The notes: generated by a model from the letters alone, not told the origin. Counted from the first letter of the stretch, positions 25,827 through 35,681 are shown. The stretch is 64,000 bases of DNA from Prevotella sp. (GCA_021636625.1 JAJWLX010000008.1:1-64000); one strand, 5' to 3'. A program made the numbers and translations.

Positions 25827-26056
25827 TGACAGCTTCTTTTAAGAGTTTTTCCCGCCTCGTTCAACTTGTAAAGTTATTTACTACTACAAATACTATAGCC
25901 CCACTCCATCCGGCTCTCCGAGATAGTATAAGATAACATATCTGCGGAGACGCCTAACGGAGGACGGGCATATCCGGTGCAGCGGAATCTGTGTAACTGC
26001 TTAGCACATTATTGAATTATTAACGAACTATTGTTGTCTGTCTCAATCTTTTTTTA

Positions 26057-26064
26057 TATTTTTG
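26057..26064 (+). promoter_or_regulatory. -7 box of the membrane AraC-type regulator
   Basis: TATTTTTG lies 47 bp before the ATG. TTGTTG at 26031-26036 is a partial -33. Confidence 0.45.
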
Positions 26065-26111
26065 CAAAAAATAAGCAAAATAGCAGCAATGAAAATAGAC
26101 AATAAGGCTCT

Positions 26112-27716
26112 ATGAGAAGTTATAAACCATATATCATCAAACTATGCATCGTTTTCCTCTGCTTTGGCGGCTGGATACTTACCAGCTCTGCCCAGAAAGT
26201 AGAGACAAACGATTATTTCTATGTACTCAATACCCAACAGGGGCTTTCTGATAACCATGTCCTACAGATGATGCAGTTGACAGATGGCAGATTGGCGGTG
26301 AGAACTCCCAAGGGCATCAATCTCTATGATGGAAGACGCTTCTCCTTGATTTCCCTTCCTGCAGAAAAGGCAGAAAACATCACAAAATACAAGGGGCAGA
26401 CGCATCTTTATGCCGATAGCCAGGACAGGTTATGGGTAAAGGAATACCAGAAGATATTCTGTATTCTGCTTGCAGAGGGCAGAATTCTGGAACATCCCCT
26501 TGACGCTCTGTCTGGAAATGGAAAAGAGGATAAGATGAAAATGATGCGAAACGGCCCGACCCGGAATGACATTCAGGATCTGTTTGTAGATAGCAGGAAA
26601 AATGTATGGGTTGTTATGGGTGATTCGCTGCTCAATACGCAGGATGGCAATCTAATCCATTTGAAGAAGGAATGGGGGTGTCTGCAGGATCTGGATACCG
26701 ATGGCAGACAGGTTTATGCTTTCATGGATTCAGGAATCGTGGCGGTTTTTCAGAATGATAAGCTGGTCTATACCGCTTCAGCCTATTCTGCAGCCGAAGC
26801 TCAGCATTATCGGAACACCTCGCTCACCGTTCAGACACCGAGCGGACAGTTTTACCAGATTAGAACCGGACGAGATGAAAAGAACAAGACGGATGTTTCC
26901 ATCTTCCTGCATTTTAATCCGGAAACCCGGAAATATTCCAGGATATACGCATGCGATTACCTCTTGCATACATTGAATATGTCATCAGACAATCAGGCTC
27001 TAATCAGCTGTCAGCATGGTTATCTGATGTTCGACTTCAAGTTGGGAACTACTCCACGCGAGGTAAAGGAATTGGCTTTGCCTGACGGAAAATCGCTCAC
27101 CACAGGCATCAATACGGTTTATCGGGATAAGGAAGGAGCCATCTGGCTGGGAACCTATCACGATGGTCTGATTTATGTTTCACCTATGTTGGGCCTCTTT
27201 TTTACAATAGACCAACCCTGGTGGAAGTCGGGATGGGCGATAGCTGGCTTGGTGGTTTTCCTCGTGATTCTGGTAGGCATCATCACTCTTTATCTTCGTA
27301 GAGGAAAGAAAACAAATGTAATAAATACCGATTCCACAAAAGATGACATTCCTTCCTTGCCAGAGGATAGCCTGCTACCGGAAACAGCCGAGGCTGTCAA
27401 TCGGGAACCCGAGCTGATTCTTCAGGTGCGTACTCTGATAGAGCAGCATCTGGAAGATGGCGAATATGGCGTAGAACAACTGGCACAAGATCTCTGTATG
27501 GAGCGGACAGGACTTTATAAAAAGCTGACGGCTCTGACCAATACTACTCCCGTGGCATTTATCCGCAGCATCCGGCTTCATCGTGCAGCAGCCTTGCTTC
27601 AGGAAGGTAAGCAGAGTGTGAATGAAATTGCCGAGCGAACGGGCTTCAGCTCGCCCAGCTATTTCACCAAGTGTTTTAAGAAGGAATTTGGCGTATTGCC
27701 TTCCGAATATAGATAA
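26112..27716 (+). CDS. Membrane-spanning AraC-type regulator without kinase
   Basis: This 534-residue protein has a signal anchor, then a periplasmic part of about 340 residues with HTCS-like propeller repeats (YFYVLNTQQGLSDNHVLQMMQLTDGRLAVRT; DKEGAIWLGTYHDGLIYVS). A transmembrane helix follows (about 373-396, WAIAGLVVFLVILVGIITLYL), then a cytoplasmic linker and an AraC HTH (about 430-534, VNEIAERTGFSSPSYFTKCFKKEFG). No histidine kinase or receiver lies between helix and HTH, so it would signal directly through the membrane in ToxR fashion. The frame is intact, so this is not a frameshift. The GH31 gene follows, and it is probably the local regulator. Its last codons and terminator are duplicated at 40141-40207. 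Confidence 0.82.
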   Translation: MRSYKPYIIKLCIVFLCFGGWILTSSAQKVETNDYFYVLNTQQGLSDNHVLQMMQLTDGRLAVRTPKGINLYDGRRFSLISLPAEKAENITKYKGQTHLYADSQDRLWVKEYQKIFCILLAEGRILEHPLDALSGNGKEDKMKMMRNGPTRNDIQDLFVDSRKNVWVVMGDSLLNTQDGNLIHLKKEWGCLQDLDTDGRQVYAFMDSGIVAVFQNDKLVYTASAYSAAEAQHYRNTSLTVQTPSGQFYQIRTGRDEKNKTDVSIFLHFNPETRKYSRIYACDYLLHTLNMSSDNQALISCQHGYLMFDFKLGTTPREVKELALPDGKSLTTGINTVYRDKEGAIWLGTYHDGLIYVSPMLGLFFTIDQPWWKSGWAIAGLVVFLVILVGIITLYLRRGKKTNVINTDSTKDDIPSLPEDSLLPETAEAVNREPELILQVRTLIEQHLEDGEYGVEQLAQDLCMERTGLYKKLTALTNTTPVAFIRSIRLHRAAALLQEGKQSVNEIAERTGFSSPSYFTKCFKKEFGVLPSEYR

Positions 27717-27767
27717 ATGATGCCGGAACAGCCCTGAATTGGGGCTTTTTCCGGCATTTTTCAACAA
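27701..27767 (+). repeat. 67-bp direct repeat, copy 1
   Basis: This segment covers the last four codons and stop of the regulator gene plus its terminator. It recurs at 40141-40207 with two mismatches, both in the terminator loop. See the matching finding. Confidence 0.85.
27720..27762 (+). terminator. Terminator of the membrane regulator gene
   Basis: TGCCGGAA plus AGCCC pairs with GGGCT plus TTCCGGCA, followed by TTTTTC. Confidence 0.8.
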
Positions 27768-27826
27768 ATGTGCCACTCGATTCTTCATTTGTTTTATCCC
27801 TTTTCCACCATTTAGCATTACCTTTG
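27763..27826 (+). promoter_or_regulatory. GH31 promoter region
   Basis: A -7 box TACCTTTG lies at 27819-27826, 70 bp before the GH31 ATG. Upstream, AACAAATG (27763-27770) and CATTTGTT (27786-27793) form an inverted repeat that may be an operator. No -33 at the right distance. Confidence 0.4.
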
Positions 27827-27896
27827 CAACCGAAATACAATCTGATGTATTTGGAATAGGACAAATCATAAACCCTCTAATATAATAAACAAAAGT

Positions 27897-30434
27897 ATGC
27901 TAAAGAATTTATCTCTCATTGCCCTTTTGGGCATCGCTGTCGTTGGCGTTCCAAGTGAACTCTGCGCCAAGAGCGTAATGGTGGCAGGCACACAGAAAGG
28001 TGCGGCTGCCAAGTCTATCACCCGTCAGGTAGCTCAGCAGAATGTAACCATCGAATTCTATTCTCCATCCATCGTCCGTATCTTGAAATCTGATGCTGGA
28101 CTTGGTGCTCCTGTTCAGAAGAAAAGCTATTCTGTCATCTTGAAGCCTCAGCAGCTGAAGGATGTTCAGATACAGAAAAACGGAGATGTTGTAAATATTA
28201 AATCCAGTTTAATTTCCGTCGAACTGAACCAGCAGACTGGCGAAATCCGCTTCCTTTCGAAGGATGGAAAGCTGCTGCTTACCGATACGAAGACCCGTCT
28301 GGAAGCTCGCAAGGATGAAGCCAACAAGGGCAAGTACCGTATAGAGCAGGACTTCCGTCTTGCTGATGACGAGGCCATCTATGGTCTGGGACAGTTGCGC
28401 GATGTTTACATGAATCAGCGTGGTAGACAGAATATCGTACTCTGGAACAATAATACTTATATCGCCATCCCTTATTTCACCAGTGAGAAGGGCTATGGTC
28501 TTTACTGGGACAATGCAGGAAAAACCTATTTCAATGATATCGTAGCATCCAAGAATAATGGCAACCAGCCATCATGCACTTCCTTTACCAGTGAAGTGGG
28601 AACCTGCGCCGACTACTATTTCATGTATAAGGATGGTACGCAAGATGGAGTCATCGCCAGCATCCGTGAACTCACCGGACAGGCTACCATGTTCCCGAAA
28701 TGGGCGATGGGCTTCTGGCAATGCCGTGAGCGCTATAAGACCAGTGATGAACTGGCTGGCGTGTTGGACAAGTATCGCGAACTGAAGATTCCTACTGATG
28801 CCATCGTGCAGGACTGGCAGTATTGGGGATGCGACTCCAACTGGAATGCGATGAAGTTCCAGAACCCATACTATATAAATAAGGTGGGCGACCCAGCCTA
28901 TGCCAAGTATCTTCCTACCGATATGAAGCAGATGAAGGTACAGGGAGAACCCCGTCTGAAGAGTCCGGAAGAGATGGTGAAGTATGTTCATAAGAACGAT
29001 GCCCATCTGATGATTTCCATCTGGGCAAGTTTCGGTCCTTGGACAGAGCAGTATCGTGAACTGAAGAAGATGAATGCCCTCCTTCCTTTTGAAACGTGGC
29101 CAAGAAACAGTGGCGTGATGCCATACGATGTCTTCAATCCGAAGGCTCGCAACCTCTACTGGAAGTATCTTACTCATCTCTACCAGATGGGCTTTGATGC
29201 CTGGTGGACCGATTCTACGGAGCCAGACCATTTTGAGAAGCCGGGCGATGAGAACTATCAGACCTTCGATGGTTCATGGTTGGGTGTGAAGAACGCCTTC
29301 CCATTGTTGCACAACAAGAGCATCTACGAGCACCAGAGAGCGATGAAGGGCAACACAAAGCGTTCGCTCCAGATGACCCGAAGCGGCAGTCTCGGTATTC
29401 AGCATTATGGCACCATCTGCTGGAGCGGTGATGTGGTGGCTTCCTGGGACGAGATGAAGAATCAGATTCCATCGGGCTTGAACTTCTCGCTCTGCGGTAT
29501 CCCATTCTGGAACACCGACCTGGGTGGTTTCTTCTACTGGGAGTTTGAACAGAATCCAAAGAATCCAGCCATTCAGGAATTGCAGACCCGCTGGATGCAG
29601 TGGGGAACCTTCATGCCATTGATGCGCAACCACTGTTCTTCGCCGATGGTAAGCGAACTGTATGAATTCGGAAAGCAGGGCGACTGGGCTTATGATGCTA
29701 TGATTAAGGCCATCAAGTTGCGCTATCGCCTTTTGCCTTATATCTACAGTACGGCTGGCGACTGTGTACAGAATAGCGGAAGCATGATGCGTGCCCTGGT
29801 AATGGATTATGCGGCAGACAAGAAGGCTTCCCGTCTGAACGATGAGTATCTCTTCGGCCGCAACATTCTGGTGAAGCCGGTAACCGATCCTTTATACACC
29901 TGGAAGGATAAGGAGAAGAAGGGCCATACCATCTATCCTGATGTAAGGAAGGCAGCTGCGCCTGTGAATGTTTACTTGCCAAAGGGTAATAAATGGTATG
30001 ATTTCTGGAGCAACACCCAGTATGTGGGCGGTCAAGATATCCAGCGCCTTTGTCCTATCGACATCATGCCTGTATTCATCAAGGCTGGTACCATCCTGCC
30101 ATTCGGTCCTGAAGTGCTGTATAGTTCAGAGAAACCTTGGGATGAGCTGGAAATTCGTGTCTATCCTGGTGCTGATGGTAAATTTACGCTCTATGAGGAT
30201 GAGGGCGACAACTACAACTATGAGAAGGGTAAGTTCTCTGAAATCCAGTTTGTATGGAATGAAGCAGACAGAACCCTGAACATCGCGCCACGTAAGGGCA
30301 GTTATAAGGGAATGCTCCAGCATCGCAGATTCCACATCGTGCTGGTGGGTGCTGATAGCGGAATAGGTGATCAGCCTATGCAGGCAAGCAAGAGCGTGGA
30401 ATATGACGGAAAGGCTGTAAAGATACAGCTGTAA
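27897..30434 (+). CDS. Glycoside hydrolase family 31, secreted (alpha-xylosidase/alpha-glucosidase type)
   Basis: This 845-residue protein has a signal peptide (MLKNLSLIALLGIAVVGVPSELCA). It has the GH31 layout: N-terminal sandwich, TIM barrel from about 240 (PKWAMGFWQCRERYKTSDEL), and a C-terminal sandwich with a DUF5110-like part (LYEDEGDNYNYEKGKFSE). The nucleophile is Asp439 in AWWTDSTEPD, and the acid/base is Asp512 in TICWSGD. The WWTDSTEPD form is shared with bacterial alpha-xylosidases such as Xyl31A, so alpha-xylosidase is my first choice and alpha-glucosidase the second. Alpha-galactosidase activity also occurs in the family. It follows the membrane regulator by 180 bp and has its own -7 box. 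Confidence 0.88.
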   Translation: MLKNLSLIALLGIAVVGVPSELCAKSVMVAGTQKGAAAKSITRQVAQQNVTIEFYSPSIVRILKSDAGLGAPVQKKSYSVILKPQQLKDVQIQKNGDVVNIKSSLISVELNQQTGEIRFLSKDGKLLLTDTKTRLEARKDEANKGKYRIEQDFRLADDEAIYGLGQLRDVYMNQRGRQNIVLWNNNTYIAIPYFTSEKGYGLYWDNAGKTYFNDIVASKNNGNQPSCTSFTSEVGTCADYYFMYKDGTQDGVIASIRELTGQATMFPKWAMGFWQCRERYKTSDELAGVLDKYRELKIPTDAIVQDWQYWGCDSNWNAMKFQNPYYINKVGDPAYAKYLPTDMKQMKVQGEPRLKSPEEMVKYVHKNDAHLMISIWASFGPWTEQYRELKKMNALLPFETWPRNSGVMPYDVFNPKARNLYWKYLTHLYQMGFDAWWTDSTEPDHFEKPGDENYQTFDGSWLGVKNAFPLLHNKSIYEHQRAMKGNTKRSLQMTRSGSLGIQHYGTICWSGDVVASWDEMKNQIPSGLNFSLCGIPFWNTDLGGFFYWEFEQNPKNPAIQELQTRWMQWGTFMPLMRNHCSSPMVSELYEFGKQGDWAYDAMIKAIKLRYRLLPYIYSTAGDCVQNSGSMMRALVMDYAADKKASRLNDEYLFGRNILVKPVTDPLYTWKDKEKKGHTIYPDVRKAAAPVNVYLPKGNKWYDFWSNTQYVGGQDIQRLCPIDIMPVFIKAGTILPFGPEVLYSSEKPWDELEIRVYPGADGKFTLYEDEGDNYNYEKGKFSEIQFVWNEADRTLNIAPRKGSYKGMLQHRRFHIVLVGADSGIGDQPMQASKSVEYDGKAVKIQL

Positions 30435-30498
30435 GATCCTGGATAACCAGAAAAGGTTAAGTCGTACTCATTCTATACCTGTATCAGGAAATGAGAAT

Positions 30499-30534
30499 AT
30501 GGGTCGGAACGCACTACAAAACGTTCCGACCCAT
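30499..30534. other. Stable hairpin after GH31
   Basis: ATGGGTCGGAACG pairs perfectly with CGTTCCGACCCAT over a 10-nt loop. It is followed by an A run rather than a T run, so it is not a normal intrinsic terminator; it may protect the 3' end of the GH31 mRNA. Confidence 0.5.
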
Positions 30535-30552
30535 AAAAAATACTCTTAAAAC

Positions 30553-30583
30553 TTTGCTGTTTCCGCTTTTTTTCTTATTTTTG
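30553..30583 (+). promoter_or_regulatory. Consensus promoter of the ECF sigma gene
   Basis: TTTG at 30553-30556, a 19-bp spacer and TATTTTTG at 30576-30583 match the consensus exactly, 36 bp before the ATG. Confidence 0.7.
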
Positions 30584-30619
30584 CAGCAATTATTGTATAG
30601 ATGATACTTAATCGCAAAT

Positions 30620-31177
30620 ATGGAAATAGATAGAGAAACGATATTATTAATGTCAAAAGGAGACAAAAAAGCATACGAAACGATGTTCCGCAGGTTTTAT
30701 CCCAAGGTACATCGTTTTGTAGCTATGCTTCTGAAAAACAAGGATGACGCAGATGATGTCTGCCAGCTCATCTTCTTGAAGATATGGAACAAACGGGAGA
30801 AATTTACTGATGTTAGAGATTTTGATTCATATCTTTTTATTCTTACCAAATATACAGTCATCAACTATATATCGTCAAGACATGTAATGCCCATTGATAT
30901 CGATAGCTTGCCAGACCGATATAGCAACGAGTCTTCACCCTTTGATGACGTGGTAGCCAAGGATACACAACTACTCATTGATATGGTGGTAGAAAATATG
31001 CCCCAACAACGTCAGATGATCTATCGCATGAGCAGAGAACAACATCTTAAGAATGAAGAAATAGCTCTACAGTTAGGTATTCAAAAGAAAACGGTAGAAA
31101 ATCATCTGAACTTAGCTCTTAAAGAAATCAAAAAAGCCTTATATTTTGTATTTTTACTAACCCAACTTTGGGGGTAA
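30620..31177 (+). CDS. ECF RNA polymerase sigma factor
   Basis: This 185-residue protein is of the Bacteroidetes ECF expansion linked to SusC/SusD loci. Region 2 is FRRFYPKVHRFVAMLLKNKDDADDVCQLIFLKIW, with the usual DA-DVCQ-F core-binding helix. Region 4 is MPQQRQMIYRMSREQHLKNEEIALQLGIQKKTVENHLNLAL. It would be held by the FecR protein encoded 39 bp downstream and released when the STN-bearing SusC engages its substrate. The DNA here is visibly more A/T-rich than the RG-I locus. Confidence 0.92.
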   Translation: MEIDRETILLMSKGDKKAYETMFRRFYPKVHRFVAMLLKNKDDADDVCQLIFLKIWNKREKFTDVRDFDSYLFILTKYTVINYISSRHVMPIDIDSLPDRYSNESSPFDDVVAKDTQLLIDMVVENMPQQRQMIYRMSREQHLKNEEIALQLGIQKKTVENHLNLALKEIKKALYFVFLLTQLWG

Positions 31178-31216
31178 CCAATTCAATATATGTCTTTAAA
31201 ATAAAAGAATATTACT

Positions 31217-32227
31217 ATGGCTACAAGAATAAAGGATATCATAAAGTATTATATCAGGCACAACGTGTCAGACAAGTTGAAAGAAAGGGTGTTAGATAGA
31301 GTTTCCAATACCTGGGATAACGGTGAAACTAACGAAGTACTTCGAGAAGTATGGAATCAGGCTGATTCTGCTTATATGGAAGAAGAAGAAATCTCTACCG
31401 CATACAACCGGATCTTTGAAACTAAAGACACAAAGGAAAAGACAGAGATGAAAACCCATAGAATCCTCTATATTATAAGAGTAGCAGCTGTCGTTGTTCC
31501 TTTGCTGATACTCATTATTTTCGGTAAACTATACGTTCAGATGAGTCAACAGCTCAAAGAAGCTCAGACGACAACGCTTCTTCAGGAACAAACCAACAAC
31601 GAGGAGATAAAAAATGTGGTACTCGCAGATGGAACCAAGGTAAAACTCTATCAAGGCTCAGTACTTCTCTATTCTTCTGCCTTCAATAAAACAGAAGAAC
31701 GGAGAGTTTTCCTTTCTGGGGAAGCATTCTTCGACATCAAGCATAACGATGCACAGCCTTTCCACGTAAGAACTCCTCATTTTAAGATAACTGATATGGG
31801 AACTTCTTTTGCGGTTTCTTCTTATACTGATGACAATGAAGTATCTGCCACCCTCAAAACGGGTAAGATAGAACTCTGCATCTTGGGACAAGAAGACAAA
31901 ATATATCGTCTGAATCCCAACGATCAGTTAATATATAATGTGAAGACCAAGGAAGTAAATCTCCGTAAAGTACCAGACGACTTTGACGGTATGAGCTGGC
32001 ACAACAAAAAAATAGATCTGAATGATGTAACATTGATAGAGGCAACCAGGATTATCGGACAAAACTTTAGTATCAAGTTTACCTTCCAATCAAAACTGCA
32101 TCAAAATACAAAGATAACAGTCCACTTCAATCGTGGTGAAACACTGAAAGGTACGATGTCAATAATCAAAGACTTGATACCAGGATTAAAATATGAAATA
32201 AGAAACAACGAAGTATTCATAAGATAA
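31217..32227 (+). CDS. FecR-family anti-sigma factor
   Basis: This 336-residue inner-membrane protein has a cytoplasmic N-terminal sigma-binding part (about 1-75), one transmembrane helix near 78-103 (ILYIIRVAAVVVPLLILIIF), a periplasmic FecR domain (NVVLADGTKVKLYQGSVLLYSSAF...RRVFLSGEAFFDIKH) and a C-terminal DUF4974/STN-like domain (VTLIEATRIIGQNFSIKF). It should couple the STN domain of the downstream SusC to the ECF sigma factor. It shares the sigma transcript and is followed by a terminator. Confidence 0.93.
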   Translation: MATRIKDIIKYYIRHNVSDKLKERVLDRVSNTWDNGETNEVLREVWNQADSAYMEEEEISTAYNRIFETKDTKEKTEMKTHRILYIIRVAAVVVPLLILIIFGKLYVQMSQQLKEAQTTTLLQEQTNNEEIKNVVLADGTKVKLYQGSVLLYSSAFNKTEERRVFLSGEAFFDIKHNDAQPFHVRTPHFKITDMGTSFAVSSYTDDNEVSATLKTGKIELCILGQEDKIYRLNPNDQLIYNVKTKEVNLRKVPDDFDGMSWHNKKIDLNDVTLIEATRIIGQNFSIKFTFQSKLHQNTKITVHFNRGETLKGTMSIIKDLIPGLKYEIRNNEVFIR

Positions 32228-32239
32228 TCCTCTCATATA

Positions 32240-32295
32240 AACACCTTCTAAAGTTCAGATACATAAACTATCTATGCTTTTGAAGGTGTTTTTTT
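32240..32295 (+). terminator. Terminator between fecR-like gene and susC
   Basis: AACACCTTC pairs with GAAGGTGTT over a 33-nt loop, followed by TTTTTT. It separates sigma/FecR from susC, so susC needs its own promoter in the next 140 bp, presumably one read by the ECF sigma factor. Confidence 0.7.
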
Positions 32296-32439
32296 ATGAA
32301 AAAGCATAGTGTTTTCGTACACAGCTGTTTTTTTCAAAAAAAAAAACTTTTTTTCGAATTTATCATTAGGTGTAACACATACAATGGTTGTCTTCAAGAC
32401 AGAAACAACAACAATTAATAACTTAAAAATAGATAGAGT

Positions 32440-35400
32440 ATGAATCTTAAACGAATCTCAGTGTCATTCTTCAGCCTGCTTTTAGCAAGCCAAATGACCA
32501 TTTCGGCTCAGAACGTCAGCTTTAGCACAAACAAGGTAACGCTCAAGTCAGCTTTTGAGAAGATTGAGAAGGCATCCAAGTATAAGATTGCCTACAACTC
32601 CTCACAGTTAAATGCCAACCGTTCGGTGACATTATCCAAGAAAAGTGATGATGTTTTTGGTATGTTGACCCAATTACTCAAAGGAACCAACTGTACCTAT
32701 GAGCTGGAGGGAAATTACATTATCATCAAGCCTCTTCAGAAAGCCCAAACTTCTGGCAAGAAGGTAAAGGTGCGCGGTGTCATCAAGGATGAAACCGGCG
32801 AACCGATCATTGGTGCTACAGTAAGAGTAAAAGGACAGAGCGAAGGCACTGTTTCTGACTTTGACGGAAACTTCACTCTTGATGTTACAGACGACAACAC
32901 CCTCCAAATCTCTTATATTGGCTATCAGACGCAAGAATTTGCGGTAGGCAAACAGCATCATTTTTCTATCGTGCTTGAAGAAGATAAAAAGATACTCAAT
33001 GAAGTAGTTGTCATTGGATATGGTACCCAGAAGAAAGGTGATATTACCAGCTCTGTAGGTAGTGTCAAGAGTGAAGACTTCACAGCAGGTGCCATCAATG
33101 ATGCAGGACAGCTGATTCAAGGCAAGATAGCAGGTCTGTCAGTTACCAATCCTAGCGGTAACCCTGTGGGCGGTACAGAAATATCACTTCGTGGAAACAC
33201 CACTATCCTGGGAGCTTCTACCAATCCGCTGATTCTCATTGATGGAGTACCTGGAGATTTCAACACGGTAGCACCTGAGGATATTGAGAGCATTGATGTG
33301 CTCAAGGACGGTTCTGCTGCTGCCATCTATGGATCTCGCGGCACAAATGGTGTCGTACTCATCACAACAAAGAAATCAAAAGGCAACAATATCAATGAGG
33401 TACAATACAGCGGATACCTCAGTCTCTCTACAATTGCCAAGAAGCCAGACTTCTGTGATGCGGACGATTATCGCCAGCAGATCAAGGATGGATTGAGAGA
33501 TGCTGCTTGGGATTTAGGCGATAATACCAATTGGATAGACGCCATTACCCGCACAGGTCTGAGCCATGTACACAATATCTCTTTCAAGGGCGGCAATGCA
33601 CAGACGAACTATATCTTCAATGTCAACTACAGAAATCTGCAGGGTATTTTCAAGCGCTCTGACAAGGAGGAATTTCAGGGACGTGCAGAGGTAAACCACT
33701 CTATGTTTGATGACAAGTTGAGATTCAACTTCCAGTTGCTGGGCAATCAGACTGGTTATACAGCAACAAGTGATGGTGGCAGCTTCAATACCTATAGCTG
33801 GCGCCAGGCCCTTATCCACAATCCTACAGAGCCTATCAAGAATGCAGATGGTTCATGGCATGAGAACACTGGTATCTTCAACTATGACAACCCTGTTTCA
33901 CGTATCTATGAATGCGATGGTGAGCAAAAGATTTCCCAGACACGCTTCAGTTCAAATATCACATTGACTCCTATCAAGGAACTTACCCTCAATGCACTCT
34001 TCTCTTACGATAAGATTAATCAGGAAGGTGGATATTATGAAACCAAGAAGCATATCTCTAATGTTCGCGACGGTATGAACGGCTATGCTTCAACTGGTGG
34101 AAGTAGCACAGTTACGAAATTGGTTGAGTTGACAGCACAATTCCACAAGAATTTTGGCGATCATACAATTCAGGCACTTGCAGGTTACAGCTATCAGGAA
34201 AGCACCTATAGCAACCAGTATGAACGTAACTACAACTTCCCTACCGATTTGTACAGCTGGCATAATATCGGTGTAGGACAGGCTTTGAAGGAAGGTTTGG
34301 GAACAGAATACAGCTATTGGCTTGATACGAACCTGATTGGTTTCTTCGGACGTTTGAACTACAACTATAAGAATCGCTATCTGTTAATGGCCAGTGTTCG
34401 TCATGAAGCTGCCAGTCAGCTCGCAGGTACCAACAAACCATGGGGAACCTTCCCTAGTGTGTCACTTGGATGGCGTATTACTGAAGAAAAGTTCATGAAG
34501 AATCAGAAAGTGTTCGATGATATCAAACTGAGAGCAGGTTATGGTGTTACAGGTTCACAGCCTAGCCAGTCGTTTCTCGGTGTGCCTCTGCTGGGCTATG
34601 GTGATTATTATCTCTATAATGGACAGTGGATTCGCGCATTGCAACCTACCCAGAATTCTAACGACAAGTTGAAGTGGGAAGAGAAGCATGAGTATGATAT
34701 TGGTGCAGACTTCAGTGTCTTGAACTATCGCTTGAATGTATCTGTTGACTGGTACTATCGCCTTATCAAGGGATTGCTCTACGACTATTCTGTGCCATCT
34801 CCTCCAAATCTCTACACCACTACACGTGCTAACGTTGGCGAGATGAGTAACAATGGTCTTGAAATCATGGTGAATGCCATTCCAGTACAAACCAAGGACT
34901 TCAAGTGGGAAACCACGATAACGTTCTCTATCAACTCCAACAAGTTAAAGAGTTTATCAAACGACCTGTATCAGACATCTTCAGATTACTTTATGACAGG
35001 CTGGATAGAAGAACCTATCAAGACCGAGTCGCACATCGTACGTATAGGTCATAAGGTAGGTGACATTTACGGTTTCAAAGTAGTAGATGTAGATGAGAGC
35101 GGTAAATGGATCTATCTTGACAAGAATGGCAATCGTGTGAACTACGATGAATTCACACATTCATTCGAAGACAAGCAGATTCTGGGAAATGGAGTACCAA
35201 AATGGTATCTCGGTTTCAACAACCAGTTCCGCTACAAGAACTTTGATCTTGCCATCAATATGCGAGGAGCCTTTGGTTTCCAAATCATGAATGGTATGAG
35301 AATGTTCTACGAGAATAGAAGCCGCCAAGACTGGAACCGTCTGCGCTCTGCTTACGACAAGGTATTTGGCAAGGCAGTACTCAACACACTGTGCTCTGAG

Positions 35401-35658
35401 GAATTTAACAGCTATTATGTTGAGAATGGTGATTATTGGAAGATTGACAATATTACTTTGGGCTATAGCTTCAGCAAGATCAACAAGTGGATCAAGACTC
35501 TTCGCCTATATGCATCTGTCAATAATGCCATCACTATCACCGGCTACAAAGGAATCGACCCGGAGGTTTCAACTTCCGGTTTGGCTCCTTCGTACGATAA
35601 TCGTGACAGCTATCCTCATACCCGTGCATTCACCTTCGGTATGAACGTTACATTCTAA
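32440..35658 (+). CDS. SusC-like TonB-dependent transporter with STN signalling domain
   Basis: This 1072-residue protein has a signal peptide (MNLKRISVSFFSLLLASQMTISAQ) followed by an STN domain (about 28-88, LKSAFEKIEKASKYKIAYNSSQL...GNYIIIKP). Then come a carboxypeptidase-regulatory-like domain (VRGVIKDETGEPIIGATVRVKG), TonB-box region (NEVVVIGYGTQKK), plug (EDIESIDVLKDGSAAAIYGSRGTNGVVLITT) and barrel ending GMNVTF. The STN domain is the marker of transporters that signal through FecR to an ECF sigma factor, and both are encoded just upstream. Its partner SusD follows after 23 bp. The glycan is not evident; the GH127 gene nearby points to arabinose-containing chains. Confidence 0.94.
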   Translation: MNLKRISVSFFSLLLASQMTISAQNVSFSTNKVTLKSAFEKIEKASKYKIAYNSSQLNANRSVTLSKKSDDVFGMLTQLLKGTNCTYELEGNYIIIKPLQKAQTSGKKVKVRGVIKDETGEPIIGATVRVKGQSEGTVSDFDGNFTLDVTDDNTLQISYIGYQTQEFAVGKQHHFSIVLEEDKKILNEVVVIGYGTQKKGDITSSVGSVKSEDFTAGAINDAGQLIQGKIAGLSVTNPSGNPVGGTEISLRGNTTILGASTNPLILIDGVPGDFNTVAPEDIESIDVLKDGSAAAIYGSRGTNGVVLITTKKSKGNNINEVQYSGYLSLSTIAKKPDFCDADDYRQQIKDGLRDAAWDLGDNTNWIDAITRTGLSHVHNISFKGGNAQTNYIFNVNYRNLQGIFKRSDKEEFQGRAEVNHSMFDDKLRFNFQLLGNQTGYTATSDGGSFNTYSWRQALIHNPTEPIKNADGSWHENTGIFNYDNPVSRIYECDGEQKISQTRFSSNITLTPIKELTLNALFSYDKINQEGGYYETKKHISNVRDGMNGYASTGGSSTVTKLVELTAQFHKNFGDHTIQALAGYSYQESTYSNQYERNYNFPTDLYSWHNIGVGQALKEGLGTEYSYWLDTNLIGFFGRLNYNYKNRYLLMASVRHEAASQLAGTNKPWGTFPSVSLGWRITEEKFMKNQKVFDDIKLRAGYGVTGSQPSQSFLGVPLLGYGDYYLYNGQWIRALQPTQNSNDKLKWEEKHEYDIGADFSVLNYRLNVSVDWYYRLIKGLLYDYSVPSPPNLYTTTRANVGEMSNNGLEIMVNAIPVQTKDFKWETTITFSINSNKLKSLSNDLYQTSSDYFMTGWIEEPIKTESHIVRIGHKVGDIYGFKVVDVDESGKWIYLDKNGNRVNYDEFTHSFEDKQILGNGVPKWYLGFNNQFRYKNFDLAINMRGAFGFQIMNGMRMFYENRSRQDWNRLRSAYDKVFGKAVLNTLCSEEFNSYYVENGDYWKIDNITLGYSFSKINKWIKTLRLYASVNNAITITGYKGIDPEVSTSGLAPSYDNRDSYPHTRAFTFGMNVTF

Positions 35659-35681
35659 TGATAATCAATTGATATAAAGTC

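Noticed and set aside
30499..30534. Strong hairpin after GH31 as an intrinsic terminator
   Set aside because: The stem is followed by an A run instead of a T run on the coding strand, so it is listed only as a hairpin.
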